The notes: generated by a model from the letters alone, not told the origin. Counted from the stretch's first letter, positions 45,074 through 55,666 are shown. The stretch: 64,000 nt of DNA from Rhizobium sp. Leaf262 (GCF_001422245.1 NZ_LMMM01000001.1:435422-499421), one strand, 5' to 3'. Translations and numbers: made by a program.

Positions 45074-45655
45074 ATGAGGAACTTAACGTCTACCTTGTTA
45101 GTGACCGCCTGTCTTGTTCTTCCATTAAACGCCCATGCTCTGGATGTGAGCGTGGGCGGAGTGAGCGCCAGCGTTGGCGGAAATGATAGCGGCGGCGTTA
45201 GTGCCAGCGCTTCCGTGGGAGGAAGCGGCGGTGTCAACGCCGGTGCAGATATCGGTGGTCGAAGCGGCGGGGGGCTGGGTGCCGACGTCAATGCCTCGGT
45301 GGGCGGCGCGGGCGGCATCAACGCCAATACCAGTGCCAGTGTTGGCGGCAGGAGCGGCGTGAATGCCGATGTCAACGCGTCCGTCGGCAATGTAAACGCC
45401 ACGGCGAATGGCGGGCTGGGACGTTCCACCGGTGTCGGCGTGAATGTTGGCATAGGCACGCCGGGCACACCCAGCGGGCCGATCAGCCCCGGCGCGACGC
45501 CTCCGGGAGCCGTGCGAGATGCCATCATCTCCTATAACAACATGTCCCGGTCTCAGCAGGTAAGGTTGTCGAAGCGTTGCGTGGATATTCTGGGCGGCGG
45601 CTACGATGCTGCTTTGACGCAGCTGTGCAAAATGATCCGCACCGCGTCTCGTTAA
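45074..45655 (+). CDS. Glycine/serine-rich repetitive secreted protein
   Basis: The 193-residue protein has a signal peptide (STLLVTACLVLPLNAHA), then about 110 residues of imperfect repeats built on SVGG, VNA and ASVGG units (for example GGVSASASVGGSGG). A Pro/Gly linker (GTPGTPSGPISPGATPPG) leads to a helical C-terminal domain of about 45 residues with two cysteines (KRCVDILGG, LTQLCKMI). The ribosome site AGGAGGAGG is strong. Repeats of this kind form extended beta or surface structures, but no function is known. A terminator follows. Confidence 0.85.
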   Translation: MRNLTSTLLVTACLVLPLNAHALDVSVGGVSASVGGNDSGGVSASASVGGSGGVNAGADIGGRSGGGLGADVNASVGGAGGINANTSASVGGRSGVNADVNASVGNVNATANGGLGRSTGVGVNVGIGTPGTPSGPISPGATPPGAVRDAIISYNNMSRSQQVRLSKRCVDILGGGYDAALTQLCKMIRTASR

Positions 45656-45670
45656 AGAAATCAGAATGTA

Positions 45671-45694
45671 AAAAGGGGCGTTCGCGCCCCTTTT
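45671..45694. terminator. Bidirectional intrinsic terminator
   Basis: AAAAGGGGCG (45671-45680) pairs with CGCCCCTTTT (45685-45694) around a TTCG tetraloop and has T-runs on both strands, ending the glycine-rich gene and the convergent acetyltransferase gene. Confidence 0.88.
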
Positions 45695-45706
45695 CCATGC
45701 CCGTGG

Positions 45707-46990
45707 TTATGCACCGCTATTCTTGCGGCCAATGGACATAATGCGTTCGCGCAGCACTTTTGCGAGATTGCGGGTGTTGCGATACATGTGGACCTGCGCT
45801 GCGACCTGCCGCACATCGCGGTCGCTGTTTTGCGTCAGCCCGATCACCAGAGTTCCCATCGCTGCTTTTTCAGCCCAGAAACCGTCCAGCGCGCCGTCTT
45901 CATCGGCCCCGCAGCTGTCCGTGCGCAAAATATTGGCGTCATCCAGATGCCATTCCGTGAGCCGTTGCAGCAGGAGCTTGTCAACCGCATGACGCTGGTG
46001 CGTCTCATTGACAGCCAACTTCCAGACATAAGCCTCACCCATCGTCATGAAGACGACCGCAGAGGCGATCGCGACTCCATCGAGATTGAGCGTGTGGATG
46101 CGCACTGCGTCTATCTCGGCCAGATTGGTGATGGCCTCACGGGCGAAGGCCGCCCGATATCTGTCGCTGACCAGTGCCGAACGCTTGCGGCCTTTCGAAC
46201 CGCTGGCTTCCAGCGCCAGAAACTCTTCCGTGCGCAGCCTTATGTCCTGCGGCTGTCTGGCGATATCGTGCGAAAGAGTTCCGGCTCCGGTCGCCTCGAG
46301 CTGCTTCCAGTGGCTTTGCAATGTCTGCAATTGTTGCGGCGACAGCGTCTGTTGAAGATAGAGGGTGGCATCGACCTTGCTTTCCAACATCATGCGTCCG
46401 TGTGGCTCGGCGGTGGCAAGCGGCAGGTTGCGGCTAAGCGCGATCGCCTTGATCATGCGCACGAAAGCGCCGTTGAGGCGCAACTGCGGCAGAACCAGAA
46501 TGTCCGGCAGGCGCAGCTCTGGCTGGGAAAGCGCATCGAGTAGATTGTCTATGGTCTCGGCAGCACCTTCCGAATCCACCAACGGTGTGCCGAGAGGACC
46601 AAACGGATTGGCCCATGCTCTCAAAATCGAAGGACCCACGGAAAAGCCCGGCTTTTCCACGGTGAAGGGCATGAGAAAACGCATGCGGCTGCGCGCTCCG
46701 TTTTCGTCGCGCATCAGGGCAAAGCGGACGGATTTTTCGTCCACACGCGGCATTGCGGGCGCCAGAAGCTTTCCAGTGAAGAAAATATTGGGTTCCATCA
46801 CCCGGTTGGAAAGGAAATCCAGCTCTTCCTGCAGCTCATAACCTAGCTGGGCAGGGTAAACGCAGAACTCGCGTCCTGCGCGACCGACACGAATGCTGCT
46901 GTCCGCTGCCGGACGATCGGACACGGTCTTTGCCAGCAGCAACGCGAAACGGCTGTCTCGCATATCTGGATCGTTGGGATCGCTTGCCAT
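45707..46990 (-). CDS. CelD/BcsL-like GNAT-fold acetyltransferase
   Basis: The 427-residue protein resembles the CelD/BcsL acetyltransferase family: an N-terminal region with FLMPFTVEKPGFSVGPSILRAWANPFGPLGTP and a C-terminal GNAT-like half (about residues 200-380) with FYR-like DRYRAAFAREAI, GVAIASAVVFMTMGEAYVWKLAVNE and HAVDKLLLQRLTEW. Such proteins are linked to cellulose or other exopolysaccharide synthesis. No such operon is near, so the target is open. Monocistronic. Confidence 0.78.
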   Translation of the reverse strand: MASDPNDPDMRDSRFALLLAKTVSDRPAADSSIRVGRAGREFCVYPAQLGYELQEELDFLSNRVMEPNIFFTGKLLAPAMPRVDEKSVRFALMRDENGARSRMRFLMPFTVEKPGFSVGPSILRAWANPFGPLGTPLVDSEGAAETIDNLLDALSQPELRLPDILVLPQLRLNGAFVRMIKAIALSRNLPLATAEPHGRMMLESKVDATLYLQQTLSPQQLQTLQSHWKQLEATGAGTLSHDIARQPQDIRLRTEEFLALEASGSKGRKRSALVSDRYRAAFAREAITNLAEIDAVRIHTLNLDGVAIASAVVFMTMGEAYVWKLAVNETHQRHAVDKLLLQRLTEWHLDDANILRTDSCGADEDGALDGFWAEKAAMGTLVIGLTQNSDRDVRQVAAQVHMYRNTRNLAKVLRERIMSIGRKNSGA

Positions 46991-47214
46991 GCCTGCCTTA
47001 TACCGTCTCTGTCACATCTTCCATGACAATATAGTTGCCCAAAGCAGCGCGTTGAATAAGGCACGGCGATTTTCTGCGACAACCGATGATCACCGGATTG
47101 TCGTCCGGTGAAGTTTCACACTGTTTCAATCATACATCGAAACATTAGCAATGTTGAGAGTGGGGATGCAGTAAATTAACCGTGTTTGCCACAGCATTTA
47201 CGCGTCAGTTAGCG

Positions 47215-48102
47215 TCAAGGCAATATCAACGCATTTTTTCGCCTTGGATAAAGTCCCAGAACCAATGCACAACCCAGGATAATGACACCCGCGCCCAAAA
47301 GCTGGATGGCAGAGAGTGGCTCGTCCAGCACCACCGCACCCACAATGACCGCGATGATCGTCACCACGAATTCCACGCTGATCGTCTTCGTCGCCCCGAT
47401 CAGGGAGACCAGCCGGAAATAGGTGATGTAGGTCAGCGCGCTCATGAAGATGGCGAGGCCGAAGAGGTAAGCGACGTCGAAGATGTCAGGCATACGCGGT
47501 ATCGGAATGACGAAGAGAAGTGGCAGTGTCAGCAGCCCACCTGCCAGAAAGGAGCCTATGGTGATTTCCCATGCGCCTGACCCTTTGAGATATCGGCTGG
47601 CGTAATTGCTCCCGAATGCGGCGCAGATGCACCCGAACAGGCACGCAGCGCAGCCCAGTATGAAACCGTTCGTGACGGGAACGGCGGGAAAACCGACCAG
47701 AATAACGATGCCGCCGAAGCCCAGCACCATGCCGAACATGCTTTGCAGGGTTATTTTCTCGAGCCCCCACAATTGGCCGATCAGCATGGAAAACAAGGGA
47801 ATGCTGGCCACGATAATGGCCGCCATGGCCGTGCCGATGATGGGGGTCGCAAAGGAGAGCCCGATCAGCTGTCCGGCAACCGTGGTGGCGCCCACAACGG
47901 CAAAGGCCCGCCAGCCTGCGCTGAAATCGAGCTTGCGTCCGGACAGCCGGGCAACGGCCAGCAGTGCGAGGCTGGCAATGAAACAGCGCAAGGTGACGGC
48001 GCCGACCCAGCCGAAGGCGGCCACCGCGTGCAAAACGAGCAGAAAGGAAAGCCCCCAAGCCACGGCAAGGAAGAGATAGGCGGCAAGCTCCGAGGGTTTC
48101 AT
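47215..48102 (-). CDS. EamA-family DMT transporter
   Basis: The 295-residue protein has ten predicted membrane segments in two EamA repeats (first near residues 8-130, second near 150-285), with LAVAWGLSFLLV and LDEPLSAIQLLGAGVIILG. Such carriers export amino acids or other small metabolites; the cargo cannot be read. The gene lies 24 bases downstream of mutT on the same strand, so it may be transcribed with the argJ-GNAT-mutT run. Confidence 0.9.
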   Translation of the reverse strand: MKPSELAAYLFLAVAWGLSFLLVLHAVAAFGWVGAVTLRCFIASLALLAVARLSGRKLDFSAGWRAFAVVGATTVAGQLIGLSFATPIIGTAMAAIIVASIPLFSMLIGQLWGLEKITLQSMFGMVLGFGGIVILVGFPAVPVTNGFILGCAACLFGCICAAFGSNYASRYLKGSGAWEITIGSFLAGGLLTLPLLFVIPIPRMPDIFDVAYLFGLAIFMSALTYITYFRLVSLIGATKTISVEFVVTIIAVIVGAVVLDEPLSAIQLLGAGVIILGCALVLGLYPRRKNALILP

Positions 48103-48126
48103 GGTCTGCCCGTTTGCAGGAGGTTT

Positions 48127-48540
48127 TTACAGAAGGTCTTGAAGGTAGGGGATGAGCGGTTCATCGGCAGGCGGCATCGGGTAGTCCCGCAGCGCCTGCG
48201 GCTTGACCCATTTGATGGCCTGTCCCTCCGCGCCGCGCGGAATACCTTCGTAACGGCGGCAGACATATAGCGGCATCAGCAGGTGAAAGCTTTCATAGCT
48301 ATGGCTGGCAAAGGTCAGCGGTGCAAGACATGCGACCTTGGTCCTGATGCCAAGCTCTTCCTCGAGTTCGCGGATCAGGGTTTCCTCAGGTGTTTCTCCT
48401 GCCTCGACCTTGCCGCCTGGGAACTCCCACAGGCCAGCCAGTGACTTGCCCTCCGGTCGCTGGGCCAGAAGGATGCGACCGTCCGTATCAACGAGTGCGC
48501 AGGCGGCCACCAGAAGTATCTTCCTACCAATCTCGGCCAT
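48127..48540 (-). CDS. mutT: 8-oxo-dGTP diphosphatase MutT
   Basis: The 137-residue protein has a complete Nudix box (GGKVEAGETPEETLIRELEEELGI), the MutT-type entrance RILLAQRPEGKSLAGLWEFPGG and the tail IKWVKPQALRDYPMPPAD. It clears oxidised dGTP to prevent mutation. Its start overlaps the stop of the GNAT gene by one base, and it is part of the argJ-GNAT-mutT unit common in Rhizobiaceae. Confidence 0.94.
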   Translation of the reverse strand: MAEIGRKILLVAACALVDTDGRILLAQRPEGKSLAGLWEFPGGKVEAGETPEETLIRELEEELGIRTKVACLAPLTFASHSYESFHLLMPLYVCRRYEGIPRGAEGQAIKWVKPQALRDYPMPPADEPLIPYLQDLL

Positions 48541-49310
48541 TAGGCGGCATCCTTGCGCCAGTAGCGATAGGTATAGGCTGTGGAAAAACCGAATTTTTCA
48601 TAGAGCGCAATGGCCGGGCGATTGGTAGAGACCACCTGAAGCCACGCTGTTTTCGCGCCACTGATGCGTGCCCAGCGAAGTGCGGAAGTCAGAATTTGCG
48701 TACCGGTGCCCTGACGCCTGAGATTGAGCGCGACATCCAGCGACAGAATGCCCGCCAGATCATTGTCCTGAACGCAGATCACTGTCGCCTGCGGTTCGCC
48801 TTCGATCTCTTCCTTGGTGAAAAGACCGAGTGTCGGCTTGATCGAGCTGACGATTTCAGCGATGGCGGATCGCAAGGATGTATCTTCCCCGCTGATCTTC
48901 AGGCTGGCCTCGACGAAGCGACCGATATCATGACTGGGGATATGCGCAACGGTCTCGGGCAGTTCGGCATTGGCAATGTCCGCCGTCATGACGTCGACTT
49001 GTTCGAAGACGCTCCAGCCATCGGCGATCAGATGTTCCCGCAGTTGAGGCGGCATCAGTGTCGTTTCGCGAACGATCAGCGGGCGACCGAAATCTTCGAA
49101 CCGTTTGCGTGCCTTTTCGAGGCGCAGGGCGCAATTGGCGTAGTCCGAAGGATCAAGCGGCACGACGCAATTGATGCGCTTGGACGGATGCGACCCCGTC
49201 AGTCTGATCTGCCAGCTACCATCATAGACGACGGAGGACGCTGGCCAGGCCCGGAAGCTGACAGCTTCCAGCCGCCGCACCAGCGGAAGATTGACGGCAG
49301 GATTACCCAT
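48540..49310 (-). CDS. GNAT-family N-acetyltransferase
   Basis: About 256 residues (ATG 49310; a GTG at 49325 would add five). The C-terminal GNAT core is clear: AGILSLDVALNLRRQGTGTQILTSALRWA with the acetyl-CoA R/Q-x-x-G-x-G/A loop, then NRPAIALYEKFGFSTAYTYRYWRKD. The N-terminal 130 residues are less conserved. It sits between argJ and mutT, all within a few bases. The acceptor is unknown. Confidence 0.88.
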   Translation of the reverse strand: MGNPAVNLPLVRRLEAVSFRAWPASSVVYDGSWQIRLTGSHPSKRINCVVPLDPSDYANCALRLEKARKRFEDFGRPLIVRETTLMPPQLREHLIADGWSVFEQVDVMTADIANAELPETVAHIPSHDIGRFVEASLKISGEDTSLRSAIAEIVSSIKPTLGLFTKEEIEGEPQATVICVQDNDLAGILSLDVALNLRRQGTGTQILTSALRWARISGAKTAWLQVVSTNRPAIALYEKFGFSTAYTYRYWRKDAA

Positions 49311-49328
49311 TTCGAAAGACCCCACCGA

Positions 49329-50570
49329 TCAGCTCCGGTAATCGCCGTTGATCTCGACATATTCCTTGGTGAGATCACAGGTCCAGACGGTTGCCTGCCC
49401 GTTGCCGAGGCCGATGTCGACCTTCACCGTGATATCTTCCTGCTTCATCACCGCGCTGGCATCGGCTTCGGAATAGGCAGGGTCGCGTTCGCCATTGACG
49501 GCCACGCGCACATTGCCGAACCAGATCGCCAGACGATCGCGATCGGCCATTTCGCCCGACTTGCCGACAGCCATCACAACGCGGCCCCAATTGGCGTCTT
49601 CACCGGCCACGGCGGTCTTGACCAGCGGGGAGTTGGCGATCGACAGCGCGATTGTCTTGGCAGCGCCATTGTTCTCGGCGCCGGTGACGGTGATTTCCAC
49701 CATCTTGCGCGCGCCTTCGCCATCCCGGACAACCTGAAGCGCAAGATCCTTCAAGAGATCGTTCAGCGCCTCGCGGAAGCTGCCGAGGCGGGCATCGTCT
49801 GCGCTCTCCACGCGTGCCTGTCCTGCGTCTGCGGCAGCGCCGGTTGCAAACAGCATCAGCGTATCAGAGGTGGACGTATCGCTGTCGACGGTGACGGAGT
49901 TGAATGTCCGGCCGACGCCCGCGGAAAGAAGCGACTGGAGCACGTCAGGTGCGATATCCGCATCGGTCACGACGAAGGAAAGCATGGTCGCCATATCCGG
50001 CGCAATCATCCCGGCACCCTTGGCGATGCCATTGATGGTGACCGTAACGCCGCCAATATCAGCCTTGCGCGTCGCGACCTTCGGATAGGTATCCGTGGTC
50101 ATGATCGCCTTGGCTGCTTCCTGCCAGAAATCGCCGGTGGCATCGGCATGCATCTGACCCAAAACGCCTGCGAATTTGGTGGCGTCGAGCGGTTCGCCGA
50201 TGACGCCGGTAGACGCGAGGAACACTTCGCTTGTTGCGCATCCCACAGCGTCTGCCGCAGATTTTCCGGTCAATTCGGTCGCGGCTTTGCCTTTGACGCC
50301 GGTAAAGGCGTTGGCATTACCCGAATTCACGACGACTGCGCGGGCAACGCCGCCTGGCAGGTTGGCGCGGCAGAAATCCACCGGTGCAGACGGGCATTTG
50401 GATTTCGTGAAAACGCCTGCCACGCTGGCGGGCTTGTCGAACACCATCAACAAAACGTCCGTGCGGTTCTTGTACTTGATGCCCGCGGCAGCCGTGGCCA
50501 TGCGTACCCCGGCAAGGGCGGGCATGTCAGGATATGATTTGGGGGCAAGCGGAGAAACGGCAGCGGACAT
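49329..50570 (-). CDS. argJ: Glutamate N-acetyltransferase / ornithine acetyltransferase
   Basis: The 413-residue protein matches ArgJ across its length, including the autocleavage site [14 protein letters not shown] with nucleophile T195, the SGNANAFTG loop and the final [11 protein letters not shown]. The enzyme recycles the acetyl group between ornithine and glutamate in arginine biosynthesis, maturing into two chains. It begins a downstream run with GNAT and mutT. Confidence 0.96.
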   Translation of the reverse strand: MSAAVSPLAPKSYPDMPALAGVRMATAAAGIKYKNRTDVLLMVFDKPASVAGVFTKSKCPSAPVDFCRANLPGGVARAVVVNSGNANAFTGVKGKAATELTGKSAADAVGCATSEVFLASTGVIGEPLDATKFAGVLGQMHADATGDFWQEAAKAIMTTDTYPKVATRKADIGGVTVTINGIAKGAGMIAPDMATMLSFVVTDADIAPDVLQSLLSAGVGRTFNSVTVDSDTSTSDTLMLFATGAAADAGQARVESADDARLGSFREALNDLLKDLALQVVRDGEGARKMVEITVTGAENNGAAKTIALSIANSPLVKTAVAGEDANWGRVVMAVGKSGEMADRDRLAIWFGNVRVAVNGERDPAYSEADASAVMKQEDITVKVDIGLGNGQATVWTCDLTKEYVEINGDYRS

Positions 50571-50613
50571 GGTGACGGAACCTGCATTGAGAGATGGATG
50601 TGGATATGAAAAC

Positions 50614-50634
50614 GGGGCGGCTCATCGCCGCCCC
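50614..50634 (-). terminator. Terminator after the parvulin gene
   Basis: GGGGCGGC (50614-50621) pairs perfectly with GCCGCCCC (50627-50634), 5-base loop, followed on the minus strand by GTTTTC. It ends the parvulin transcript before argJ. Confidence 0.75.
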
Positions 50635-50651
50635 ATGTCTTCGAGATGCGA

Positions 50652-51530
50652 TTACTGCTGTGCAGGTGGCTCGGCGGGCGCTTCTGCCTGCTGCTTGCTG
50701 GCTTCTTCATAAGCCTTGCGCATCGCCTCGTCTGGGATGTCGATCTTCTGCTCGGCCTTGGCCTTCTCGATCAGGGCGACGTACTTGTCACGCATGACGA
50801 GCTGGCGAACCTGCGCTTCGACCTGATCGAATGCCGGTGGCGGGGCAACGCGCTTGTCTTCCAGCTTGATGACGTGGAAGCCGAACTGCGACTTCACAGG
50901 CTCCTTGGTGTAGGCACCCTTTTCGAGCTTGAATGCAGCTTCTTCGAATTCAGGAACCATGCGGCCCTTGCCGAACCAGCCCAGATCGCCGCCGTCATCC
51001 TTGTTGGAATCAGTGGACTTTTCCTTGGCCAGCGCCGCGAAATCCTTGCCGCCATCCAGCTGCTTGATCACATCCTTGGCTTCCTCTTCGGTCGCAACCA
51101 GAATATGGGCAGCCTTGACTTCTTCTTCCTTTGGCAGGGCCGCGACTTCCTTGTCGTAACGCGCCTTCACTTCAGCATCGGTGACGGCGTCGACGACGTG
51201 CTTGCGGAAATAGGCGTTATGCAGCTCACGATCGGTGATGAAGGCGAGGCGCTTCTTGAAATCGTCGGTCTTTTCCAGACCTTCAGCAGTCGCATCTTTC
51301 ACCAGCAGCTTCACGTCGATAGCGCCGGAGAGGGCCGCGACTTTCTTCTGCTCGTCAGGAAGCTGGGCAAGCTGCGGATCGAGATTGCTCATGGCCAGGT
51401 CGAGTTCGGACTGGCGGATTTCCAGATCGCCGACCTTGGCGACAACGGCATCTTCCTGCGCGAAAGCGGGAAACTGAAGACCAAGGGTGGCCACGATCAC
51501 AGCAGCCGCAATTCTATTATAGCGCAACAT
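50652..51530 (-). CDS. Periplasmic peptidyl-prolyl isomerase (parvulin, PrsA/SurA-like)
   Basis: The 292-residue protein has a signal peptide ([18 protein letters not shown]) and an N-terminal helical region, then a parvulin domain at about residues 140-240 with [35 protein letters not shown] and [12 protein letters not shown]. The end is Gln/Ala/Pro-rich ([11 protein letters not shown]). It likely helps fold exported or outer-membrane proteins. GAAAGG precedes ATG 51530. It is divergent from secA, fitting a secretion theme. Confidence 0.93.
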   Translation of the reverse strand: MLRYNRIAAAVIVATLGLQFPAFAQEDAVVAKVGDLEIRQSELDLAMSNLDPQLAQLPDEQKKVAALSGAIDVKLLVKDATAEGLEKTDDFKKRLAFITDRELHNAYFRKHVVDAVTDAEVKARYDKEVAALPKEEEVKAAHILVATEEEAKDVIKQLDGGKDFAALAKEKSTDSNKDDGGDLGWFGKGRMVPEFEEAAFKLEKGAYTKEPVKSQFGFHVIKLEDKRVAPPPAFDQVEAQVRQLVMRDKYVALIEKAKAEQKIDIPDEAMRKAYEEASKQQAEAPAEPPAQQ

Positions 51531-51771
51531 ATTAAACCTTTCGGAGACAATGCCGGCTCCAGACGTGGTTTTCCGGCTGAAAAACTTCCAAACACCGGAA
51601 TGTGGCCATTCTGTAACGGGCAGAACCGTTGACATCATTTGCCCCCCCTCTTATCTGTCGCGTAACCTCGCGTCCAGATACGTTTCAGGGCCAAGTCTGT
51701 CATTTGTGCTTTATTGCGATGTCAGACCTCAAAGTCCTGGAAAAAACGGAATTTCAGAAAGGGCCACTAAG

Positions 51772-54486
51772 ATGGTCAGTCTCGGCGGAATAGCCCGCAA
51801 GTTGTTCGGTTCGGCAAATGAACGCCGTGTCCGCTCCTATCGTAGCAATATCAACGCCATAGGTGCGCTGGAAGAAGAGATGAAGGCGCTCTCCGACGAG
51901 GCGCTAAAGGCAAAGACTGTGGAGTTCCGCCAGCAGCTTGCCGAAGGTAAAACGCTGGACAGCATTCTCGTTCCGGCTTTTGCCGTTGCGCGGGAAGCGT
52001 CGCGCCGTGTGCTCGGCATGCGCCCCTTCGATGTCCAGCTGACCGGCGGCATGATTCTTCACTCCGGTGCTATTTCGGAAATGAAGACGGGTGAAGGTAA
52101 GACGCTTGTTGCAACGCTGGCGGTTTATCTCAATGCGCTCGAAGGCAAAGGTGTCCACGTCGTAACCGTCAACGACTATCTGGCCCAGCGCGACGCGGCG
52201 ACCATGGCGCGTCTCTACAGCTTCCTCGGACTGACCACCGGCGTCATCGTCCATGGTCTTGATGACGACCAGCGCCGCGAGGCTTATGCCTGCGACATAA
52301 CCTACGCCACCAACAACGAACTCGGCTTCGATTATCTTCGCGACAACATGAAGTATGACAAGCCACAGATGGTGCAGCGCGGGCATCACTATGCCATCGT
52401 CGACGAAGTGGACTCCATTCTGGTGGATGAGGCGCGCACCCCGCTCATCATCTCCGGTCCGCTGGATGACCGCTCCGATCTTTACAACACGATCGATGCC
52501 TTCATTCCGATGCTAACGCCGGACGATTACGAAATCGACGAGAAGCAGCGCTCGGCCAACTTTTCTGAGGATGGTACGGAGAAACTCGAGAACCTGTTGC
52601 GTGACGCAGGTCTGCTCAAAGGCGAATCGCTATACGACGTCGAGAATGTCGCGATCGTTCACCACATCAATAACGCTCTGAAGGCTCACAAGCTGTTCCA
52701 GCGCGACAAGGACTACATCGTCCGCAACGGTGAGATAGTCATCATCGACGAATTCACGGGCCGCATGATGCCCGGCCGCCGTTATTCCGAAGGTCAGCAC
52801 CAGGCGCTTGAGGCCAAGGAAAAGGTGCAGATTCAACCGGAAAACCAGACGCTGTCTTCCGTTACCTTCCAGAACTATTTCCGCATGTACAAGAAGCTTG
52901 CGGGCATGACCGGTACGGCATCCACCGAAGCCGAAGAGTTCAACAACATCTATGGCCTCGACGTCATCGAAGTGCCAACCAACCTGCCGATCCAGCGTAT
53001 CGACGAAGACGACGAAGTCTACCGGACCGGCGAAGAAAAGTTCAAGGCGATCATTGAAGAGATCAAGGCTGCGCATGAGCGTAACCAGCCGGTTCTCGTC
53101 GGTACGACCTCGATTGAAAAGTCAGAACTTCTGGCCACAATGCTGCGCCAGACGGGCTTTGAGAACTTCCAGGTTCTGAATGCTCGTTATCACGAGCAGG
53201 AAGCCTATATCGTTTCGCAGGCCGGTGTACCGGGTGCAGTCACCATCGCCACCAACATGGCTGGTCGCGGTACCGACATCCAGCTGGGTGGTAACGTCGA
53301 GATGCGTCTGGAGCGTGAACTCGAAGGCATCGAGGACGAGGAAGAGCGCCGCGCGACGGAAAAAGTCGTTCGCGACGAGATCAAGGTCCTGAAGGAAAAG
53401 GCACTTGCTGCCGGTGGGCTGTTCGTCATTGCGACGGAACGCCATGAAAGCCGTCGTATCGACAACCAGCTGCGTGGCCGTTCCGGTCGTCAGGGTGACC
53501 CGGGTCGCTCGAAATTCTATCTGTCGCTTCAGGACGATCTGATGCGCATCTTCGGCTCCGACCGTATGGATTCGATGCTGCAGAAGCTTGGCCTCAAGGA
53601 AGGCGAAGCGATCGTGCATCCTTGGATCAACAAGGCCCTGGAACGCGCCCAGAAGAAGGTCGAGGCTCGCAACTTCGAAACCCGTAAGAACCTTCTGAAG
53701 TATGACGACGTGCTGAACGATCAGCGCAAGGTCATTTTCGACCAGCGTCTGGAACTGATGGAAGCCAACAATATCGGCGAAACCGCAGCAGATATGCGCA
53801 ACGAGGTCATCGAGGCGCTGGTCGCCAAGCATGTTCCTGAAAACGCATATGCCGAGCAATGGGATATCGTCGGTCTTAAGGCTGCCATCGAACAGTCGCT
53901 CAACCTTGATCTGCCGGTCGATGAGTGGGCGAAGGAAGAGGGCATCGCCGAAGACGATATTCTTCAGCGTGTCACCGAAGCCGCTGAAAAAGTCGTCGCT
54001 GACAAGACAGAGCGCTTCGGCCCCGAAGTGATGACTTATGTCGAGCGTTCCGTCATTCTACAGACCATCGATCATCTGTGGCGTGAGCACATCGTCAATC
54101 TCGATCACCTCCGCTCCGTCGTTGGCTTCCGCGGCTATGCGCAGCGCGATCCGTTGCAGGAATACAAGGCCGAGGCATTCGAGCTGTTCCAGGCTCTTCT
54201 TGCCAACCTGCGTGAGGCGGTAACGGCTCAGCTGATGCGCGTCGAACTGGTTCGCGACCCCCCGCAGCCCGAGCTGCCGGAAATGACTGCCCATCATCTC
54301 GATCCGCTGACTGGTGAAGACGAGTTTGCAGGCAACCAGCAAGACGCCCCTGCCATGTTCGTGCCACCAGAGCAGCGCGACCCCAACAACCCCGCTACTT
54401 GGGGCAAGATCGGTCGCAACGAAGCCTGCCCCTGCGGCTCTGGCAAGAAATACAAACATTGCCACGGAATTTTTGAGCAGGCGTGA
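51772..54486 (+). CDS. secA: Preprotein translocase ATPase SecA
   Basis: The 904-residue protein has the DEAD motor: Walker A GEGKT (residues 107-111) and [13 protein letters not shown], a preprotein-crosslinking and helical scaffold region, and a second motor domain with [14 protein letters not shown]. The C-terminal zinc site is intact: C886, C888, C897 and H898 ([13 protein letters not shown]), which binds SecB. It drives Sec export across the inner membrane. GAAAGGG lies upstream of ATG 51772; the frame further up is not coding. A hairpin follows. Confidence 0.97.
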   Translation: MVSLGGIARKLFGSANERRVRSYRSNINAIGALEEEMKALSDEALKAKTVEFRQQLAEGKTLDSILVPAFAVAREASRRVLGMRPFDVQLTGGMILHSGAISEMKTGEGKTLVATLAVYLNALEGKGVHVVTVNDYLAQRDAATMARLYSFLGLTTGVIVHGLDDDQRREAYACDITYATNNELGFDYLRDNMKYDKPQMVQRGHHYAIVDEVDSILVDEARTPLIISGPLDDRSDLYNTIDAFIPMLTPDDYEIDEKQRSANFSEDGTEKLENLLRDAGLLKGESLYDVENVAIVHHINNALKAHKLFQRDKDYIVRNGEIVIIDEFTGRMMPGRRYSEGQHQALEAKEKVQIQPENQTLSSVTFQNYFRMYKKLAGMTGTASTEAEEFNNIYGLDVIEVPTNLPIQRIDEDDEVYRTGEEKFKAIIEEIKAAHERNQPVLVGTTSIEKSELLATMLRQTGFENFQVLNARYHEQEAYIVSQAGVPGAVTIATNMAGRGTDIQLGGNVEMRLERELEGIEDEEERRATEKVVRDEIKVLKEKALAAGGLFVIATERHESRRIDNQLRGRSGRQGDPGRSKFYLSLQDDLMRIFGSDRMDSMLQKLGLKEGEAIVHPWINKALERAQKKVEARNFETRKNLLKYDDVLNDQRKVIFDQRLELMEANNIGETAADMRNEVIEALVAKHVPENAYAEQWDIVGLKAAIEQSLNLDLPVDEWAKEEGIAEDDILQRVTEAAEKVVADKTERFGPEVMTYVERSVILQTIDHLWREHIVNLDHLRSVVGFRGYAQRDPLQEYKAEAFELFQALLANLREAVTAQLMRVELVRDPPQPELPEMTAHHLDPLTGEDEFAGNQQDAPAMFVPPEQRDPNNPATWGKIGRNEACPCGSGKKYKHCHGIFEQA

Positions 54487-54511
54487 GAACGTCGAGGTCA
54501 ATGATAATAAC

Positions 54512-54538
54512 CAGCCCGCAGGCTTTGTTTGCGGGCTG
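54512..54538 (+). terminator. Terminator after secA
   Basis: CAGCCCGCA (54512-54520) pairs perfectly with TGCGGGCTG (54530-54538) around a 9-base loop, 25 bases after the secA stop. The T-run behind it is weak. Confidence 0.65.
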
Positions 54539-54668
54539 TCTCGATTTTAGATGTGGCAAGGTCGCGTGCGGCCAAAAATGGTCAAGCTATCCTACGACCA
54601 ACCCCTTACCGACAGCGATTTTTGTGCATAAGAGAAATCCATCTTAAATACATGGCAGGTGGATCATT

Positions 54669-55004
54669 ATGCATTATTTCAAGCTTTCCTTTCTTGCGAC
54701 TGCTGTCCTAGTTGCTGTTACTACGCCGTCCATGGCCGAAGATTTGGTCTTCACCTTGAAGAACGGTACGAATTCGGTTCTCACCCATTTTTTCACATCG
54801 CCGGTGAATGAAAATAGCTGGGAAGGCGACGTGTTTGGGAACCAGACACTGGGGCCTGGCGAAAGCATGCGGATTACGATCGCCGATGGTCGCGAGGTCT
54901 GCAGATACGATATGCGTTTCGAATTTCAGGATAGTCCGGATCTCGACACGACCACCGACACGCAGGACCTCTGCGAATTGGGTGAATATACGATCGAAGA
55001 ATAG
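54669..55004 (+). CDS. Small periplasmic protein, conserved hypothetical
   Basis: The 111-residue protein has a signal peptide (LSFLATAVLVAVTTPSMAE) and a mature part with two cysteines (CRYDMRFEF, DLCELGEYTI) that could form a disulfide, and the pattern FTLKNGTNSVLTHFFTSPVNE...GPGESMRITI. Members of this family are sometimes misnamed argininosuccinate lyase, which this is not: it is far too short and exported. AGGTGG lies upstream of the ATG. Function unknown. Confidence 0.78.
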   Translation: MHYFKLSFLATAVLVAVTTPSMAEDLVFTLKNGTNSVLTHFFTSPVNENSWEGDVFGNQTLGPGESMRITIADGREVCRYDMRFEFQDSPDLDTTTDTQDLCELGEYTIEE

Positions 55005-55248
55005 TCGACGTTTTCAGCGAGCGGGTGTCCAACATTCTGCCGGACGCCCGTCTTCATGCCAGAGGGCGCTTGCCGGCGGGGCCTACGCGTCGGGTCCGCG
55101 CTATATTTTGATTTACGCATAATGAATAATCCCGGGCTTTTCCCGTCCGAAACGTCTCGAAACGGGGCGATATTAACCTTTCGTTCAGCACCCTCTGGCA
55201 AATTCATAGGCTGAAGATTTGGTAAATGGCGCGTAGCGAGGCCGGGAT

Positions 55249-55569
55249 ATGAACGAGGATTTCTGGAAGACAGTCGAGGATCGCCAATCCTATTCAGAAA
55301 AATCGCGTCGGATCGGCGTATTGAACGTCGCTCTTCTGTTCGGCATGGTTGCCATCGCTCTTTCGCTCATCCTCACACCCATGCTTGCGGGAAAGACGCC
55401 ACCGGCGCGTTTTGCGCAGACGCCTGACAGCTTCGACATGATCAGCACAGGCTCGATCAACCGTATCGAACAACCTCCCAAATCCTACAGCATCCGCCGA
55501 AGCGTGACCCAGCCAATGCCCGGTTCGGTCTGCATCGTCGATGGCTATGCCAACGGGCGGAATTGCTAA
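55249..55569 (+). CDS. Small single-span membrane protein, hypothetical
   Basis: The 106-residue protein has a polar N-terminus (MNEDFWKTVEDRQSYSEKSRR), one membrane segment (residues 23-46, VLNVALLFGMVAIALSLIL), and a periplasmic-looking tail ending GSVCIVDGYANGRNC with two cysteines. The arrangement (positive residues just before the span) predicts N-in, C-out. No domain is recognised. It is followed by a perfect 18-bp terminator shared with the RND pump gene. Confidence 0.72.
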   Translation: MNEDFWKTVEDRQSYSEKSRRIGVLNVALLFGMVAIALSLILTPMLAGKTPPARFAQTPDSFDMISTGSINRIEQPPKSYSIRRSVTQPMPGSVCIVDGYANGRNC

Positions 55570-55611
55570 GCGTTTTTCATTTCACCAGAAGCGAACTGGA
55601 CAGAGACAACA

Positions 55612-55652
55612 AAACATATAGGCCGCAGAGATGATCTGCGGCCTATATGTTT
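55612..55652. terminator. Perfect 18-bp bidirectional terminator
   Basis: AAACATATAGGCCGCAGA (55612-55629) pairs at all 18 positions with its inverse (55635-55652) around a 5-base loop. It lies between the convergent small membrane protein and RND genes and has A/T flanks for both directions. Confidence 0.88.
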
Positions 55653-55666
55653 GAGGGTGGTACGTC

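Noticed and set aside
48390..50537. 715-residue plus-strand frame over mutT, GNAT and argJ
   Set aside because: It crosses three well-supported genes on the other strand; composition is that of an antisense shadow.
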